64,000 nucleotides of DNA from Bacillus licheniformis DSM 13 = ATCC 14580 (GCF_000011645.1 NC_006270.3:2415501-2479500), one strand, 5' to 3'; shown: positions 49,712 through 59,338, numbered from the stretch's first letter. Notes: generated from the sequence alone by a model not told the origin. Numbers and translations are program-made.

Positions 49712-50494
49712 TTATTTTTTATAGAAAGCGCTTCGACCTGTTCGTTCAACCAGCGAAGGGAAAAGCTGGTAGAGTTTGCTGACGCTGTTCATCCAGCCTG
49801 GAAGATTGATTTCGCGCTTGTTCGTCATCATTGCCGAGACGATTTTCTTAGCAACCCGATCCGGATCTAGCATCCATCTCCCGACGCTTTTTACATAATC
49901 GCCTTTTTTATCTGCCGTCTTGAAAAAGTCTGTTTGAATCGGTCCAGGATTGACCGTTGTCACGTTGACCCCTGTTTCTGCAAGCTCCATTCTCAAGCTG
50001 TTTGAATATCCGAGCACCGCATGCTTTGTTGCCGCATAAAGGCTTGACTTGGGCGTCGCTATTTTGCCCGCTTGTGAAGCGATATTGATAATATGGCCTT
50101 TGTCTTGCCTGATCATATGCGGGAGTGCCATTTTCGTGCAGGCGATCAGACCGAATACGTTGACCTCAAACATCGCTTTCATATCTTCAAGGGAAGCGTC
50201 AAGCGCGCTTTCAAAAATGCCGAACCCCGCATTATTGACAAGAATATCAACCGGACCGGCCTCTTGAAACGCCGCTTCAACTTCATCCGTCCGGCTGACG
50301 TCCAATACGATTATACGGCACTTTGCGCCGGTTTTATCCGCGATGTTTTGCTTCAAAGCATCGAGGCGGTCTCTTCTGCGCGCAGCCAGAATGATCTCCG
50401 CTCCTTCCCCTGCAGCATGATATGCGATCCGTTCGCCAAGCCCTCCTGAAGCTCCTGTAATCATCACTTTGTGCGCTTTCAACTTCTGCTCCAT
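49712..50494 (-). CDS. yqjQ: Short-chain dehydrogenase/reductase YqjQ
   Basis: A 260-residue SDR: cofactor motif TGASGGLGE, NNAG motif, Ser in IASQAGK and catalytic YAATK. The ARRRDR stretch after the second strand favours NADPH. The substrate is unknown. The ATG at 50494 has AGGTG six bases upstream. It follows yqjP by about ten bases in one operon. Confidence 0.92.
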   Translation of the reverse strand: MEQKLKAHKVMITGASGGLGERIAYHAAGEGAEIILAARRRDRLDALKQNIADKTGAKCRIIVLDVSRTDEVEAAFQEAGPVDILVNNAGFGIFESALDASLEDMKAMFEVNVFGLIACTKMALPHMIRQDKGHIINIASQAGKIATPKSSLYAATKHAVLGYSNSLRMELAETGVNVTTVNPGPIQTDFFKTADKKGDYVKSVGRWMLDPDRVAKKIVSAMMTNKREINLPGWMNSVSKLYQLFPSLVERTGRSAFYKK

Positions 50495-50503
50495 GTTCGT
50501 CAC

Positions 50504-51457
50504 CTACTTTGCATAATAGTAATCGATTCCATCGGCCGCATCAACTCCGATCCTCCCCTGGGATTCCAGATCGTCAAGCTGCCCAATCGTTTCTGACAGT
50601 GTTAAGAACAGCTCTTTTTCATAGACTGCAGGGAACAGTTTTCGACATATCTGATAAGGTGAATGCGGTTTTTCAGAGAGGATGCGGTACACCTCTTCGG
50701 CTCTGTTTCGCTGCTTTTCCAGCCTTTTGGCGACAAGCTCATTCACTTTTGTGATTTCCTCCCCATGGCCGGGATAAATCATGTGAAGCGGAAGCTCCTG
50801 CAGCCTGCCGAGAGATTCCAGGTAATCCAGCAGCGGAGTCGGGCGTTTCCCTCCTTTTTGCGGCACTTCCAGAAGCGGATTTGAAGAAGACGGCTTTAGC
50901 AGCAAGTCTCCCCCGAGCATGCTTCCAAGTTCTTCATTATAAAGGACAATATGCGAAGCGGCATGTCCGGGCGTCTCAAGAACCCGCCACCCGTCAAGCC
51001 CTTCAATTTGCCCACCTTCTGAAACGGTCTCTGTCAATGTCCGATTACATGAATACCGGTACGACGCTTTTATGGTATGGCCTGGCGGCTTCATATCGCC
51101 GGGAACGCCGAATCGTTGAAACAGGTATGTAAAAAAGGACTTTTGTTTTTCAATAAAATCGGGATTTTGACTGATATACGGTTCATTGAACGGATGGCCA
51201 ATGATTTTTACCTCTGCCGGGAATTCGTTCAGCAGTCCGGCGTGATCAGCGTGATGGTGGGTCAGGACGACCTGGTCGATATCGCTTAATGACAGTCCCT
51301 GTTCGGCCAGCTCGCTCTTCAAAACGGCTGCCGCCTCCTTTGTGTTGGGCCCGGCATCCACCAGAGTGAGCGCCTCGCCTCTGAGCAAATAAATGTTGAC
51401 GTCTCCGACTGCAAACGGAGTCGGCAGTGCAATAGGAATGATTCTTGCGTCTTTCAT
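50504..51457 (-). CDS. yqjP: Metallo-beta-lactamase-fold hydrolase YqjP
   Basis: 317 residues. The metal motif is THHHADHAG, with further ligands in ETPGHAASH, GGDLLL and YPGHGEEI; a C-terminal winged-helix-like tail (about 250-317) is typical of the YqjP/LACTB2-like group. The reaction is unknown, probably thioester or RNA hydrolysis. The ATG at 51457 follows GAGGAG. Confidence 0.9.
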   Translation of the reverse strand: MKDARIIPIALPTPFAVGDVNIYLLRGEALTLVDAGPNTKEAAAVLKSELAEQGLSLSDIDQVVLTHHHADHAGLLNEFPAEVKIIGHPFNEPYISQNPDFIEKQKSFFTYLFQRFGVPGDMKPPGHTIKASYRYSCNRTLTETVSEGGQIEGLDGWRVLETPGHAASHIVLYNEELGSMLGGDLLLKPSSSNPLLEVPQKGGKRPTPLLDYLESLGRLQELPLHMIYPGHGEEITKVNELVAKRLEKQRNRAEEVYRILSEKPHSPYQICRKLFPAVYEKELFLTLSETIGQLDDLESQGRIGVDAADGIDYYYAK

Positions 51458-51599
51458 CGTTTTATTCTCCTCATCCTGCGAATTGATGTTGATCATATTT
51501 TACCTTTTTCTCCCGCGCATGTCATTTTTGCCTCAAATGCCTGTTGACATTTCAGCATTCCTCATAGCATAATGAACAACAAATATATGAAGGTGAATG

Positions 51600-51830
51600 A
51601 ATGAAGACGCGATGAAGAGGAATAGTAAACGAGCAATGGCTAAAGAGAGTGAAATCCACGGCTGAAAGATTTCACAGCCCGCTTGCCTGTTGAACCTGCC
51701 CTCAGAGCGCTTAGGCAAACCTAAACGTATCCCGCGTTACGGGGCAAGAGCTGAGCATGTATATGCTAATGAAGGTGGTACCGCGAAACCTTTTCGTCCT
51801 TTGCGAAGACGGAAAGGTTTTTTTGTTTTT
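51600..51830 (+). promoter_or_regulatory. Proline-responsive T-box leader of proI
   Basis: The T-box core AAGGTGGTACCGCG lies at 51772-51785. It is followed by a terminator stem (AACCTTTTCGTC with GACGGAAAGGTT, then seven T). In the stem I region GAACCTG (51692-51698) presents CCT, a proline codon, as likely specifier. Uncharged tRNA-Pro would bind and allow read-through into proI. This matches the known T-box control of proline genes in Bacillus. Confidence 0.92.
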
Positions 51831-51846
51831 AGAAGGAGGAATCAAA

Positions 51847-52668
51847 ATGAAACGAATAGGATTTATCGGAGCCGGTTCGATGGCTGAAGCGATGATTAAG
51901 GGGCTTGTCAAAAGCGGTGCAATGGAACCTGAGGCGATATTCGTTACGAATCAGTCGAATACGGCCAGGCTTCGTGAATTAAGCGAGACTTACGGGGTAT
52001 GCGGAGAAGCAGATACGGCAAAAGTCGCCGCCCGGTCGGATACACTCGTTTTGGCGATGAAGCCGAAAGACGCGGCAGGAGGAATAGCCGCACTCCGCCC
52101 CTATTTGCGAAAAGAACAGCTGCTGATCTCTGTTCTTGCAGGCATTCCGATTCATACGATCCAGCACTATGCCGGGCTTGAGCTGCCTGTTGTGAGAGCC
52201 ATGCCGAATACATCGGCCGCCATTCAAAAATCAGCCACAGCCTTTGCGGCAAGCCCGCTTGTCACGAAAGAGCAGATGCAGGAAGCGGCTGACCTCTTTG
52301 CGACGGTCGGCAGCGTTACAATCGTTGAGGAATCTGCCCTTGATGCTGTGACAGCCGTAGCCGGAAGCGGGCCCGCTTTTGTTTATCGGTTTGTCGAAGC
52401 CCTGCAGGCGTCGGCTGCCGAGCTGGGGCTTCCTGAAAAAACGGCGAAACAGCTGATTATCGATATGATGGCAGGAGCGGCTCAAATGCTTGAAACCGGC
52501 AGAGATCCTTCTGTCATGAGGAAAGAGATCACAAGCGCCGGAGGGACAACGGAAGCAGGCCTTAGGATGCTTGACGACCATCAATTTGAACAGACCGTCA
52601 TATCCTGCGTCAAAGAAGCGGCGAATCGTTCTGCGGAACTCAGGGATATGTTTGCCGCCAAAATTTAA
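51847..52668 (+). CDS. proI: Pyrroline-5-carboxylate reductase
   Basis: ProI (273 residues) reduces pyrroline-5-carboxylate to L-proline with NAD(P)H. The Rossmann motif is GFIGAGSMAEAM, and the conserved C-terminal DMMAGAAQML and SAGGTTEAGL segments form the dimer and active site. The ATG at 51847 follows AGAAGGAGG, after the T-box. The open frame beginning at 51757 is leader sequence. Confidence 0.96.
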   Translation: MKRIGFIGAGSMAEAMIKGLVKSGAMEPEAIFVTNQSNTARLRELSETYGVCGEADTAKVAARSDTLVLAMKPKDAAGGIAALRPYLRKEQLLISVLAGIPIHTIQHYAGLELPVVRAMPNTSAAIQKSATAFAASPLVTKEQMQEAADLFATVGSVTIVEESALDAVTAVAGSGPAFVYRFVEALQASAAELGLPEKTAKQLIIDMMAGAAQMLETGRDPSVMRKEITSAGGTTEAGLRMLDDHQFEQTVISCVKEAANRSAELRDMFAAKI

Positions 52669-52709
52669 AAAAGTCGGGAACAGCGTTTTCGCTCGTTCCC
52701 GATTTTTCT
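52669..52709. terminator. Terminator between proI and yqjN
   Basis: AGTCGGGAAC-AGCG and CGCT-GTTCCCGATT pair (about 52672-52703) between converging genes, with TTTTT on the plus strand. Confidence 0.85.
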
Positions 52710-52726
52710 TCAAGCGGTCCCGTATC

Positions 52727-54331
52727 TTAGAGAAGCTTGTGTATCGCGAGCCGGAGGATATCTGGCAGCTTTCCAAATGAAAACGGCACATGGAGACGTT
52801 CCGTCCATTTGTGAGGATCTTTGCCGGCCGGCCCGATATTGATGACCGGCACAAACAGTGCGTTTTCGCGTCCTTTTGGAAGTGAATAGCCGTGATGAAA
52901 AAGCGGCATATTGGATGTGAACGCATCGACTGACTGTTTTTGCAGCTGCAGGTAGCTTAAATCGGACAGGCCGGGGAAATATTGGACTTCTGTAAATTCA
53001 ATTCCGTGCCTGTCGGCCGCATACTGCTTCACTTCTCTCATCACCTTTCGGATCAGAGGATCGTCCTTTGAAGAAACAGCCGGATAAAACGGCGGACTGT
53101 AAAACAGAACGATCATCGGAGCATCTTCTTTGCAGAGTGAAGCCAATTCAGAGACGATTTTCGTTGAAAAGTCGCGGTCTCCAAGCTCCCCCCTGTTCGC
53201 AAATGCAAAGTTGAGGATGCGTTCCGCCTCGGGCTTCCCGGCTTTTTCCTGTGCTTTGTTCCACAGCTCCTCAAACGTCATCACGGAAACGGCCGGGTTA
53301 ATTGGCGTGAAGGCTTCAAACCGCTGATATTCGGCCGTTTTACGTTCGATATTTGTTTGAATATTGGCGGCCGCTTCCCTGGCTGTGTCGAGCAGCATGC
53401 GATGGAGCTCGGCGGCGGAACGCTGCATCATCAGCACATTAAAGAGCGACACCGCTGTGTGAGGAGTCTGAACCGAGTAGGCCTCCTTCAGATCTTTTTG
53501 CATCAGATTGGCCGGGGGAGGCGTCACCTCTCCGTCCGCTTCTTCGCAATAGTCGACGTTTAATTCGAGCAGCCTGTTGATCTCAGACACCATTAGATTC
53601 GCATTCACCCCTGCAAACGGCTCGCCGACATGCGTCTCAACCCCTTTGCAGAAAAATCCGGCAAGCGCTTTGCCGATGCTGCCTGAATAGACGTACTGCT
53701 TCGGATCACCCGGATGTTTTTCAAACATCGGCTCACAGTTTAAGCACGCTGTATAATGAAGGCCAAATTCTTTTTCTAAAGCTTTCAGTACAGGTACTGC
53801 TTCAAGCATCCCCTGCGAGTTGACTTCTTCGTCCGGAACCGTAATTAATAGAAGGTTTCCGTCAAATTCTCCGTTCATCGCCCGTTCCAGCATAGAAAAT
53901 TGAACAGCAAGACCCGCTTTCATATCCATGCTTCCCCTACCGAACAGCCATTCGCCGCTTTCCAGGTCTTTTTTGACCCGTTCAGGCAAAAGTTCTTTTT
54001 TATCATTTAATAGGTCCATGAGTTCCGGGACTTTGCATGCCATATGTTTGAATTCTCCGTAGTCTGCCGTATCGACCACGTCAAAATGGCTCAAGAGGAG
54101 CACCGTATTTGATTTCTTTTCCTTTTTGACGAGGGCGGTTAAAAAATAGCGCCCATCCTCCATCGGGTGAAGCTTTAAGTATTCAGGATTCTTTTGAAAG
54201 TACGAACGGTCCTTTAAGACATCATGCATATATTTCGCAAGCGCCACTTCTCCGGCCGTGCCTGAGATGCTTTCGTATTGAACAAGAGAAATGAGCAGCC
54301 GTTTCAGTTCTTCCACTGTCTGCCACTTCAC
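52727..54331 (-). CDS. yqjN: M20-family peptidase/deacylase YqjN (RocB-like)
   Basis: A 534-residue M20 metallopeptidase-like protein. Metal ligands include His in LLSHFDVVD, Asp in GRGSMDMKAG and Glu in VPDEEVNS. Length and the long dimerisation region place it with RocB/YqjN, linked to arginine or other amino-acid use. The start is GTG at 54331 after GAGGGGG. It is divergent from yqjM. Confidence 0.9.
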   Translation of the reverse strand: MKWQTVEELKRLLISLVQYESISGTAGEVALAKYMHDVLKDRSYFQKNPEYLKLHPMEDGRYFLTALVKKEKKSNTVLLLSHFDVVDTADYGEFKHMACKVPELMDLLNDKKELLPERVKKDLESGEWLFGRGSMDMKAGLAVQFSMLERAMNGEFDGNLLLITVPDEEVNSQGMLEAVPVLKALEKEFGLHYTACLNCEPMFEKHPGDPKQYVYSGSIGKALAGFFCKGVETHVGEPFAGVNANLMVSEINRLLELNVDYCEEADGEVTPPPANLMQKDLKEAYSVQTPHTAVSLFNVLMMQRSAAELHRMLLDTAREAAANIQTNIERKTAEYQRFEAFTPINPAVSVMTFEELWNKAQEKAGKPEAERILNFAFANRGELGDRDFSTKIVSELASLCKEDAPMIVLFYSPPFYPAVSSKDDPLIRKVMREVKQYAADRHGIEFTEVQYFPGLSDLSYLQLQKQSVDAFTSNMPLFHHGYSLPKGRENALFVPVINIGPAGKDPHKWTERLHVPFSFGKLPDILRLAIHKLL

Positions 54332-54517
54332 AAAGCAAGCCCCCTCTTTCACTGTTTTCCGCAAATGTATGTGATATCATATTTAGTAAAAAATAGAATG
54401 TGTACAACTTTATTGTACTGAACATTCTTACATATGGAAATGACTTGAGCAGTTTATATGACGAGAATGGGCAGAATTGGTATAATCGAGGCGAAAACTT
54501 ACGGGAGGCGAAAAAAT

Positions 54518-55537
54518 TTGAGTAATCGAAAACTATTCACACCATGGAGTTTAAAAGGAGTTACACTAAAAAACCGGATTGTCATGTCGCCGATGTGCAT
54601 GTATTCCTCCCATGAAAAGGATGGAAAAGTGCAGCCTTTCCACATGACCCACTACATCTCCCGCGCCGTCGGACAAGTCGGACTAATCATGGTAGAAGCT
54701 ACCGCCGTCACTCCGCAGGGAAGAATCTCTGACCAGGATCTGGGCATATGGGATGACGCGCATATTGACGGACTTGCTGCATTGACGTCACAAATCAAGA
54801 CGTACGGCAGCAAAACGGCGATTCAGTTGGCGCACGCCGGAAGAAAAGCCGAGGTCGAAGGTACAATCTACGGACCTTCAGCGATTCCTTTCGACGAAAA
54901 TTCGCGAACGCCTGTTGAAATGACAAAAGAGGACATAAAAGAAACCGTTCAGGCTTTCAAAAAAGGAGCTGAACGCGCGAAAGCCGCCGGCTTTGACATC
55001 ATCGAGATTCATGGAGCCCACGGATACTTGATCAACGAATTTTTATCACCGCTTTCCAACAAACGCGAGGATGAATACGGAGGTTCACCGGAAAACCGCT
55101 ACAGGCTGCTTCGCGAAGTCATCGACGCTGTAAAAGAAGTCTGGGCCGGACCATTATTCGTACGCGTTTCAGCTTCAGACTACAAAACAAAAGGCCTTGA
55201 TGTCGCCGATTATGTCGGTTTCGCCAAATGGATGAAGGAACAGGGCGTTGATTTGATCGATGTCAGCTCCGGTGCTGTTGTGCCTGCTGATATCAACGTC
55301 TTCCCAGGCTACCAAGTCGGCTTCGCCGATACAATTCGCGCTCAAGCCGAGATTCAGACAGGAGCTGTCGGATTGATCACTAGTGGCCTTCAAGCTGAGG
55401 AAATCCTCCAAAATGGACGCGCTGATCTCATTTTCGTTGCACGGGAGCTGCTGAGAGATCCATACTGGCCGAAAACCGCTGCCAAACAGTTGAACACAAA
55501 AATTGAAGGGCCTGTTCAGTACGACAGAGCCTGGTAA
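54518..55537 (+). CDS. yqjM: NADPH dehydrogenase YqjM (Old Yellow Enzyme family)
   Basis: A 339-residue FMN enzyme that reduces activated alkenes (nitro-esters, enones) and is linked to oxidative stress. The redox-tuning Cys27 is in SPMCMYSS. Substrate-binding histidines are in EIHGAHGYL, and SSGAVVPADINVFPGYQV and GRADLIFVARELLRDP form the FMN site. The start is TTG at 54518 after GGGAGG, which gives the B. subtilis length. Confidence 0.95.
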   Translation: MSNRKLFTPWSLKGVTLKNRIVMSPMCMYSSHEKDGKVQPFHMTHYISRAVGQVGLIMVEATAVTPQGRISDQDLGIWDDAHIDGLAALTSQIKTYGSKTAIQLAHAGRKAEVEGTIYGPSAIPFDENSRTPVEMTKEDIKETVQAFKKGAERAKAAGFDIIEIHGAHGYLINEFLSPLSNKREDEYGGSPENRYRLLREVIDAVKEVWAGPLFVRVSASDYKTKGLDVADYVGFAKWMKEQGVDLIDVSSGAVVPADINVFPGYQVGFADTIRAQAEIQTGAVGLITSGLQAEEILQNGRADLIFVARELLRDPYWPKTAAKQLNTKIEGPVQYDRAW

Positions 55538-55540
55538 ACT

Positions 55541-55576
55541 TAATATCCCGCCTTATGGCGGGATATTTCTTTTTTT
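55541..55576 (+). terminator. yqjM terminator
   Basis: ATATCCCGCC (55543-55552) and GGCGGGATAT (55557-55566) pair around TTAT, followed by a T run. Confidence 0.92.
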
Positions 55577-55653
55577 CAACTCGTGAGAAACGAACATCCT
55601 TGTTTGTGCGTCTTTCCTAATAGAACACCATATACAAAGAGAGGATGACCTCT

Positions 55654-56415
55654 ATGACCATAACGGAAAGAATATATACTGTTGAAGGGTGCATGTTTTA
55701 TACAAAGCAGAGAAAAGGAAAAAAGAACGCAACGATTATTTTTGAAGCGGGCTACGGTTTTTCTTCAACGACTTGGCAGCCCATTTTATCCGATATAGAC
55801 GAAGATCTCGGCTTGTTTGCATACGACCGTGCAGGCCTTGGCAAAAGCGGGCCGAGCACCAGCAAACGAACAGCGGATCAGATGGTGAAAGAACTAAAAG
55901 CGCTGCTTGCAGCAGCAGACGTCAAACCGCCCTACCTGTTTGTCGCCCATTCGTTCGGCGCCGTCATTGCAAGGCTGTTTGCAAGCCGGTACAGCGATGA
56001 AGTCATCGGCATGGTGCTGCTTGATCCCGCTTGTGAAGATCAGGAGGAAAAAGTGCTGCCGCTACTTCCGGACACATTAAAAGAAGATTATGTCAAACAG
56101 TTTTCGATCGAAGGGTCCCATGAGGACTTTAAACAAAGCCTGGACATGCTGAAGCAGGAAAAGAAACACCTCGGTTCGGTTCCTTTGCTCGTCCTCTCGG
56201 CGGGAAAAAGGACGGAGGCGGCGAAGCAAGCTCATCAAGAATGGCTGAAGCTTCACAGCAGACTGCTGTCTCTATCGCATCAAAGCGGCTGGATTCAGGC
56301 GAAAAACAGCTCGCATTTGATCCATCATGATGAGCCGCACATCGTCCAGCTTGCGATCTATGATGTGTGGTATGCGGCACAGCAGCAAACATACGCCTAT
56401 CAAGCCGCCAATTAA
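55654..56415 (+). CDS. yqjL: Alpha/beta hydrolase YqjL
   Basis: A 253-residue hydrolase. The nucleophile is Ser in VAHSFGAV, the acid is in LLDPAC, and the His is in SSHLIHHDEP. The substrate is unknown; B. subtilis YqjL is connected with paraquat resistance and sigma-W. The ATG at 55654 has AGAGG nine bases upstream; the ATG at 55645 overlaps that site. Confidence 0.88.
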   Translation: MTITERIYTVEGCMFYTKQRKGKKNATIIFEAGYGFSSTTWQPILSDIDEDLGLFAYDRAGLGKSGPSTSKRTADQMVKELKALLAAADVKPPYLFVAHSFGAVIARLFASRYSDEVIGMVLLDPACEDQEEKVLPLLPDTLKEDYVKQFSIEGSHEDFKQSLDMLKQEKKHLGSVPLLVLSAGKRTEAAKQAHQEWLKLHSRLLSLSHQSGWIQAKNSSHLIHHDEPHIVQLAIYDVWYAAQQQTYAYQAAN

Positions 56416-56448
56416 ACAAAAAACCAGCAGACAGTCTGCTGGTTTTAG
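56415..56448. terminator. Bidirectional terminator of yqjL and the L33 gene
   Basis: AAAACCAGCAGA (56420-56431) and TCTGCTGGTTTT (56435-56446) pair perfectly between converging genes. Confidence 0.85.
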
Positions 56449-56598
56449 TTATTTTGTTTCACGGTGAATCGTGTGCCTTTTCAGACGCGGAGAATATTTT
56501 TTCAATTCCAGGCGATCCGGATTTGTGCGTTTGTTTTTTGTCGTAATATAATTGCGGTCCCCTGTTTCGGTGCACGCCAATGTAATTTTTACTCTCAT
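56449..56598 (-). CDS. rpmGC: 50S ribosomal protein L33, zinc-independent paralogue
   Basis: 49 residues starting MRVKITLACTETGDRNYITT and ending HRETK. The zinc-binding CxxC pairs of ordinary L33 are lost (CTET and YSPRLKRHT), so this is the zinc-free form that replaces the zinc form during starvation. AAGGAGG precedes the ATG at 56598. A near-consensus Zur box overlaps the promoter. In B. subtilis 168 the corresponding rpmGC is known to carry a frameshift; here the frame is intact. Confidence 0.93.
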   Translation of the reverse strand: MRVKITLACTETGDRNYITTKNKRTNPDRLELKKYSPRLKRHTIHRETK

Positions 56599-56612
56599 GT
56601 TGTCCTCCTTAA

Positions 56613-56662
56613 TAAAACGTAATCATTACGCTTTATTATACATCATTTTAGAACCGTGTCAA
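56613..56662 (-). promoter_or_regulatory. Promoter and Zur box of the L33 paralogue
   Basis: On the minus strand TTGACA (56657-56662) is followed after 16 bases by TATAAT (56635-56640). The Zur site, core ACGTAAT-G-ATTACGT read on this strand (56614-56634), begins at the -10. About 18 of 20 consensus positions agree, so zinc repression is very likely. Confidence 0.85.
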
Positions 56663-56708
56663 CAAAAAAAGCTTCCCGTCCCGGATTGTCGGAACAAAGA
56701 AGCTTTAT
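56663..56708 (-). terminator. rnz terminator
   Basis: AAAGCTTC (56668-56675) and GAAGCTTT (56699-56706) pair around a partly paired loop, followed by seven T on the minus strand. Confidence 0.75.
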
Positions 56709-56717
56709 AACTGCCCA

Positions 56718-57641
56718 TTAAGTTCTTTTGATCTCATGCTCATAAAAGTCAAAAGCTGCCACGGTATCAGGAAAGATCGCTTTTGCTTCATCGACCAGTT
56801 CAAGCACGTTTTCCCCCTGGTATCTTGCACTGATATGGGTTAAAATCAGTTTTTTTGCACAGGCTTCCCGCGCTGTTTCAGCAGCTTGTTCTGAAGTGCT
56901 GTGATAATAGTCTCCGGCGAGCTCCCTGTCGCCTTTCGCAAATGTTGCTTCGTGGATGAGAACATCGGCTTTTTCGGCAAGCCTCTTCACATTCTCGCAT
57001 GGCCTCGTATCCCCGGAAAAGGCGACAATCCGCCCTTTTTTTGGCGGTCCGATAAAGTCTGCCCCATGAATCGTCCGGCCGTCTTCCAATGTGACCGTCT
57101 CCCCGTTTTTCAGTTTTTGATAAACAGGGCCCGGCGAGACTCCGATCTCTTTCAGTGCTTCAGCGTCAAGGGCGCCCGGAACATCTTTTTCCTGCACGCG
57201 GTACCCAAAAGCGGGAATGCCGTGAGATACGCTTCTGGCCGTCACGATAAACTGGTCATCCTCAAAGACTGTCCCTTCTCCAATCTCCTTAATCACAAGC
57301 GGATATGTGACATGCGTCCCCGATACGTCAAGCGCCGTTTCAAGAAACGTTTTGATTCCTTGCGGTCCGTATACGGTCAGCGGGCCTTCCCCTCCCTGGA
57401 AAGATCGGCTGCTGACAAGACCCGGAAGCCCGTATACATGATCGCCGTGAAGATGGGTAATAAAAATCTTTTCAATTTTTCTAGGTTTGATCGATGTATG
57501 TAGAATTTGATGCTGTGTGGCTTCCCCGCAGTCAAACAGCCAAACAGACCGCCTTTCTTCTAAAAGCTTCAATGCAACGGATGTGACATTCCTCGTTTTT
57601 GCGGGGATGCCCGCTCCCGTTCCTAAAAATAATAACTCCAA
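56718..57641 (-). CDS. rnz: Ribonuclease Z
   Basis: RNase Z (307 residues) removes 3' trailers from tRNA precursors that lack an encoded CCA. The zinc motif is THLHGDH (His63, His65, Asp67, His68), with further ligands in SHGIPAFGYRV, FSGDTRPCE and ILTHISARY. The flexible exosite arm for tRNA lies in the middle. It is divergent from zwf, as in B. subtilis. Confidence 0.97.
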   Translation of the reverse strand: MELLFLGTGAGIPAKTRNVTSVALKLLEERRSVWLFDCGEATQHQILHTSIKPRKIEKIFITHLHGDHVYGLPGLVSSRSFQGGEGPLTVYGPQGIKTFLETALDVSGTHVTYPLVIKEIGEGTVFEDDQFIVTARSVSHGIPAFGYRVQEKDVPGALDAEALKEIGVSPGPVYQKLKNGETVTLEDGRTIHGADFIGPPKKGRIVAFSGDTRPCENVKRLAEKADVLIHEATFAKGDRELAGDYYHSTSEQAAETAREACAKKLILTHISARYQGENVLELVDEAKAIFPDTVAAFDFYEHEIKRT

Positions 57642-57786
57642 TATCCTTTCCTCCTGCTAAAAACTTCATCTATCACAAGCATACAGGAAGTCTTGGAAAA
57701 AAGAAACGCCGGCCTCGCGTCGGGCTATGCAACTAAATACCCTGACCGTTTTCAGTAAAGTTTTCATACGATTCGATCTCAAATGT

Positions 57787-57815
57787 TTGCTTTAAGGGAT
57801 TATTAGCTTTAAAAT
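57787..57815 (+). promoter_or_regulatory. Sigma-A promoter of zwf
   Basis: TTGCTT (57787-57792) is followed after 17 bases by TAAAAT (57810-57815). Confidence 0.6.
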
Positions 57816-57859
57816 GAAGAAAATAAACTTATGCTTCGAATAAAGTGAGGTACGTTTAA

Positions 57860-59338
57860 TTGAAAAAAGATCAAATGGAACCAAAAGCAGTTATCGTAAT
57901 ATTTGGCGCAACAGGGGATTTGGCAAAACGAAAACTATATCCTTCTATCCACAGGCTCTACGAAAACGGACAAATCGGGAATGAATTCGCGGTTGTCGGA
58001 GTCGGCAGACGCCCTTGGACAAATGAAGACTTTCGCAGTACCGTACAGCAATCGGTTTCGAAGTTTCCGTTAAACGAAAAGGATGTGGACGAGTTTACAT
58101 CTCACTTCTACTATCATCCTTTTGATGTTACAAATTCCGGCTCATACCGGGAATTAAACGAACTTATAGAGAAGCTGGAAAGTACATATGATATTCCGAA
58201 TAACCGGATGTTTTACTTAGCGATGGCTCCTGAATTTTTCGGAACGATTGCAAAGTTCCTAAAATCAGAGGGTGTCACTTCAACAACAGGCTGGTCAAGG
58301 CTCGTTATCGAAAAGCCTTTCGGGCATGATCTGCCGAGCGCAAAAGCCTTGAACCAGGAAATCCGTGAAGCTTTTACAGAAGATCAAATTTATCGGATTG
58401 ACCATTATCTAGGAAAGCAAATGGTGCAGAACATCGAAGTCATCCGCTTTGCCAACGCGATTTTTGAGCCGCTTTGGACAAACAGATACATCTCGAACAT
58501 TCAAATTACGTCAAGTGAAGATTTGGGTGTGGAAGACAGAGCGAGATATTATGAAAAATCGGGTGCGCTTAGAGACATGGTGCAAAACCACATTCTTCAA
58601 ATGGTGGCGCTGCTTGCGATGGAACCGCCGATCAAGCTGAACACGGAAGAGATCCGCAGCGAAAAAGTGAAGGTTCTCAGAGCCCTTCGTCCGATTCAAA
58701 AAGACGATGTCGACCAATTTTTTGTGCGCGGCCAGTATGACGCAGGAGTCGTCGACGAAAAACATGTTCCGGCTTATCGCGATGAGCAAAACGTAGCAAA
58801 AGATTCGAATACGGAAACGTTCGTTGCCGGCAAACTGCTGATCGACAACTTCAGATGGGCCGGTGTGCCGTTCTACATCCGGACAGGCAAACGGATGCAG
58901 AAAAAATCAACGCAGATTGTCGTCCAATTTAAAGACATTCCGATGAATCTTTATTACGGAAACGGCAACACGATGCACCCTAATCTGCTGGTGATTCATA
59001 TTCAGCCGGATGAAGGCATCACCCTTCATTTAAACGCAAGGAAGCTTGGAGGCGGCACTTTTGCCCAGCCGATCAAGCTCGACTACTGCCATAACTGCGG
59101 GGACGGCATCAACACGCCTGAAGCTTATGAAAAGCTGATTTTGGACTGCTTGCACGGAGACGCGACAAACTTTGCCCACTGGGATGAAGTTGCGCTTTCC
59201 TGGAGTTTTGTTGATGCGATTTCTCAAAACTGGGAGGAAAACAAAACCCTTTCCCCTAACTATAAGGCGGGCTCCATGGGGCCGAAAGCTTCTGACGACC
59301 TGCTCGCAAAAGACGGCTTTCATTGGTGGCCGCTTTAA
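57860..59338 (+). CDS. zwf: Glucose-6-phosphate 1-dehydrogenase
   Basis: The 492-residue enzyme opens the oxidative pentose phosphate pathway (glucose-6-phosphate to 6-phosphogluconolactone with NADP+). The dinucleotide motif GATGDLAKRK, the active-site RIDHYLGKQ, and EKPFGHDL are present. The start is TTG at 57860, with GTGAGG upstream, which matches the B. subtilis N-terminus; ATG at 57875 is possible. The gene ends in a strong hairpin. Confidence 0.96.
   Translation: MKKDQMEPKAVIVIFGATGDLAKRKLYPSIHRLYENGQIGNEFAVVGVGRRPWTNEDFRSTVQQSVSKFPLNEKDVDEFTSHFYYHPFDVTNSGSYRELNELIEKLESTYDIPNNRMFYLAMAPEFFGTIAKFLKSEGVTSTTGWSRLVIEKPFGHDLPSAKALNQEIREAFTEDQIYRIDHYLGKQMVQNIEVIRFANAIFEPLWTNRYISNIQITSSEDLGVEDRARYYEKSGALRDMVQNHILQMVALLAMEPPIKLNTEEIRSEKVKVLRALRPIQKDDVDQFFVRGQYDAGVVDEKHVPAYRDEQNVAKDSNTETFVAGKLLIDNFRWAGVPFYIRTGKRMQKKSTQIVVQFKDIPMNLYYGNGNTMHPNLLVIHIQPDEGITLHLNARKLGGGTFAQPIKLDYCHNCGDGINTPEAYEKLILDCLHGDATNFAHWDEVALSWSFVDAISQNWEENKTLSPNYKAGSMGPKASDDLLAKDGFHWWPL

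Noticed and set aside
51757..51846. N-terminal extension of ProI
   Set aside because: This stretch is the T-box antiterminator and terminator region, not coding sequence.
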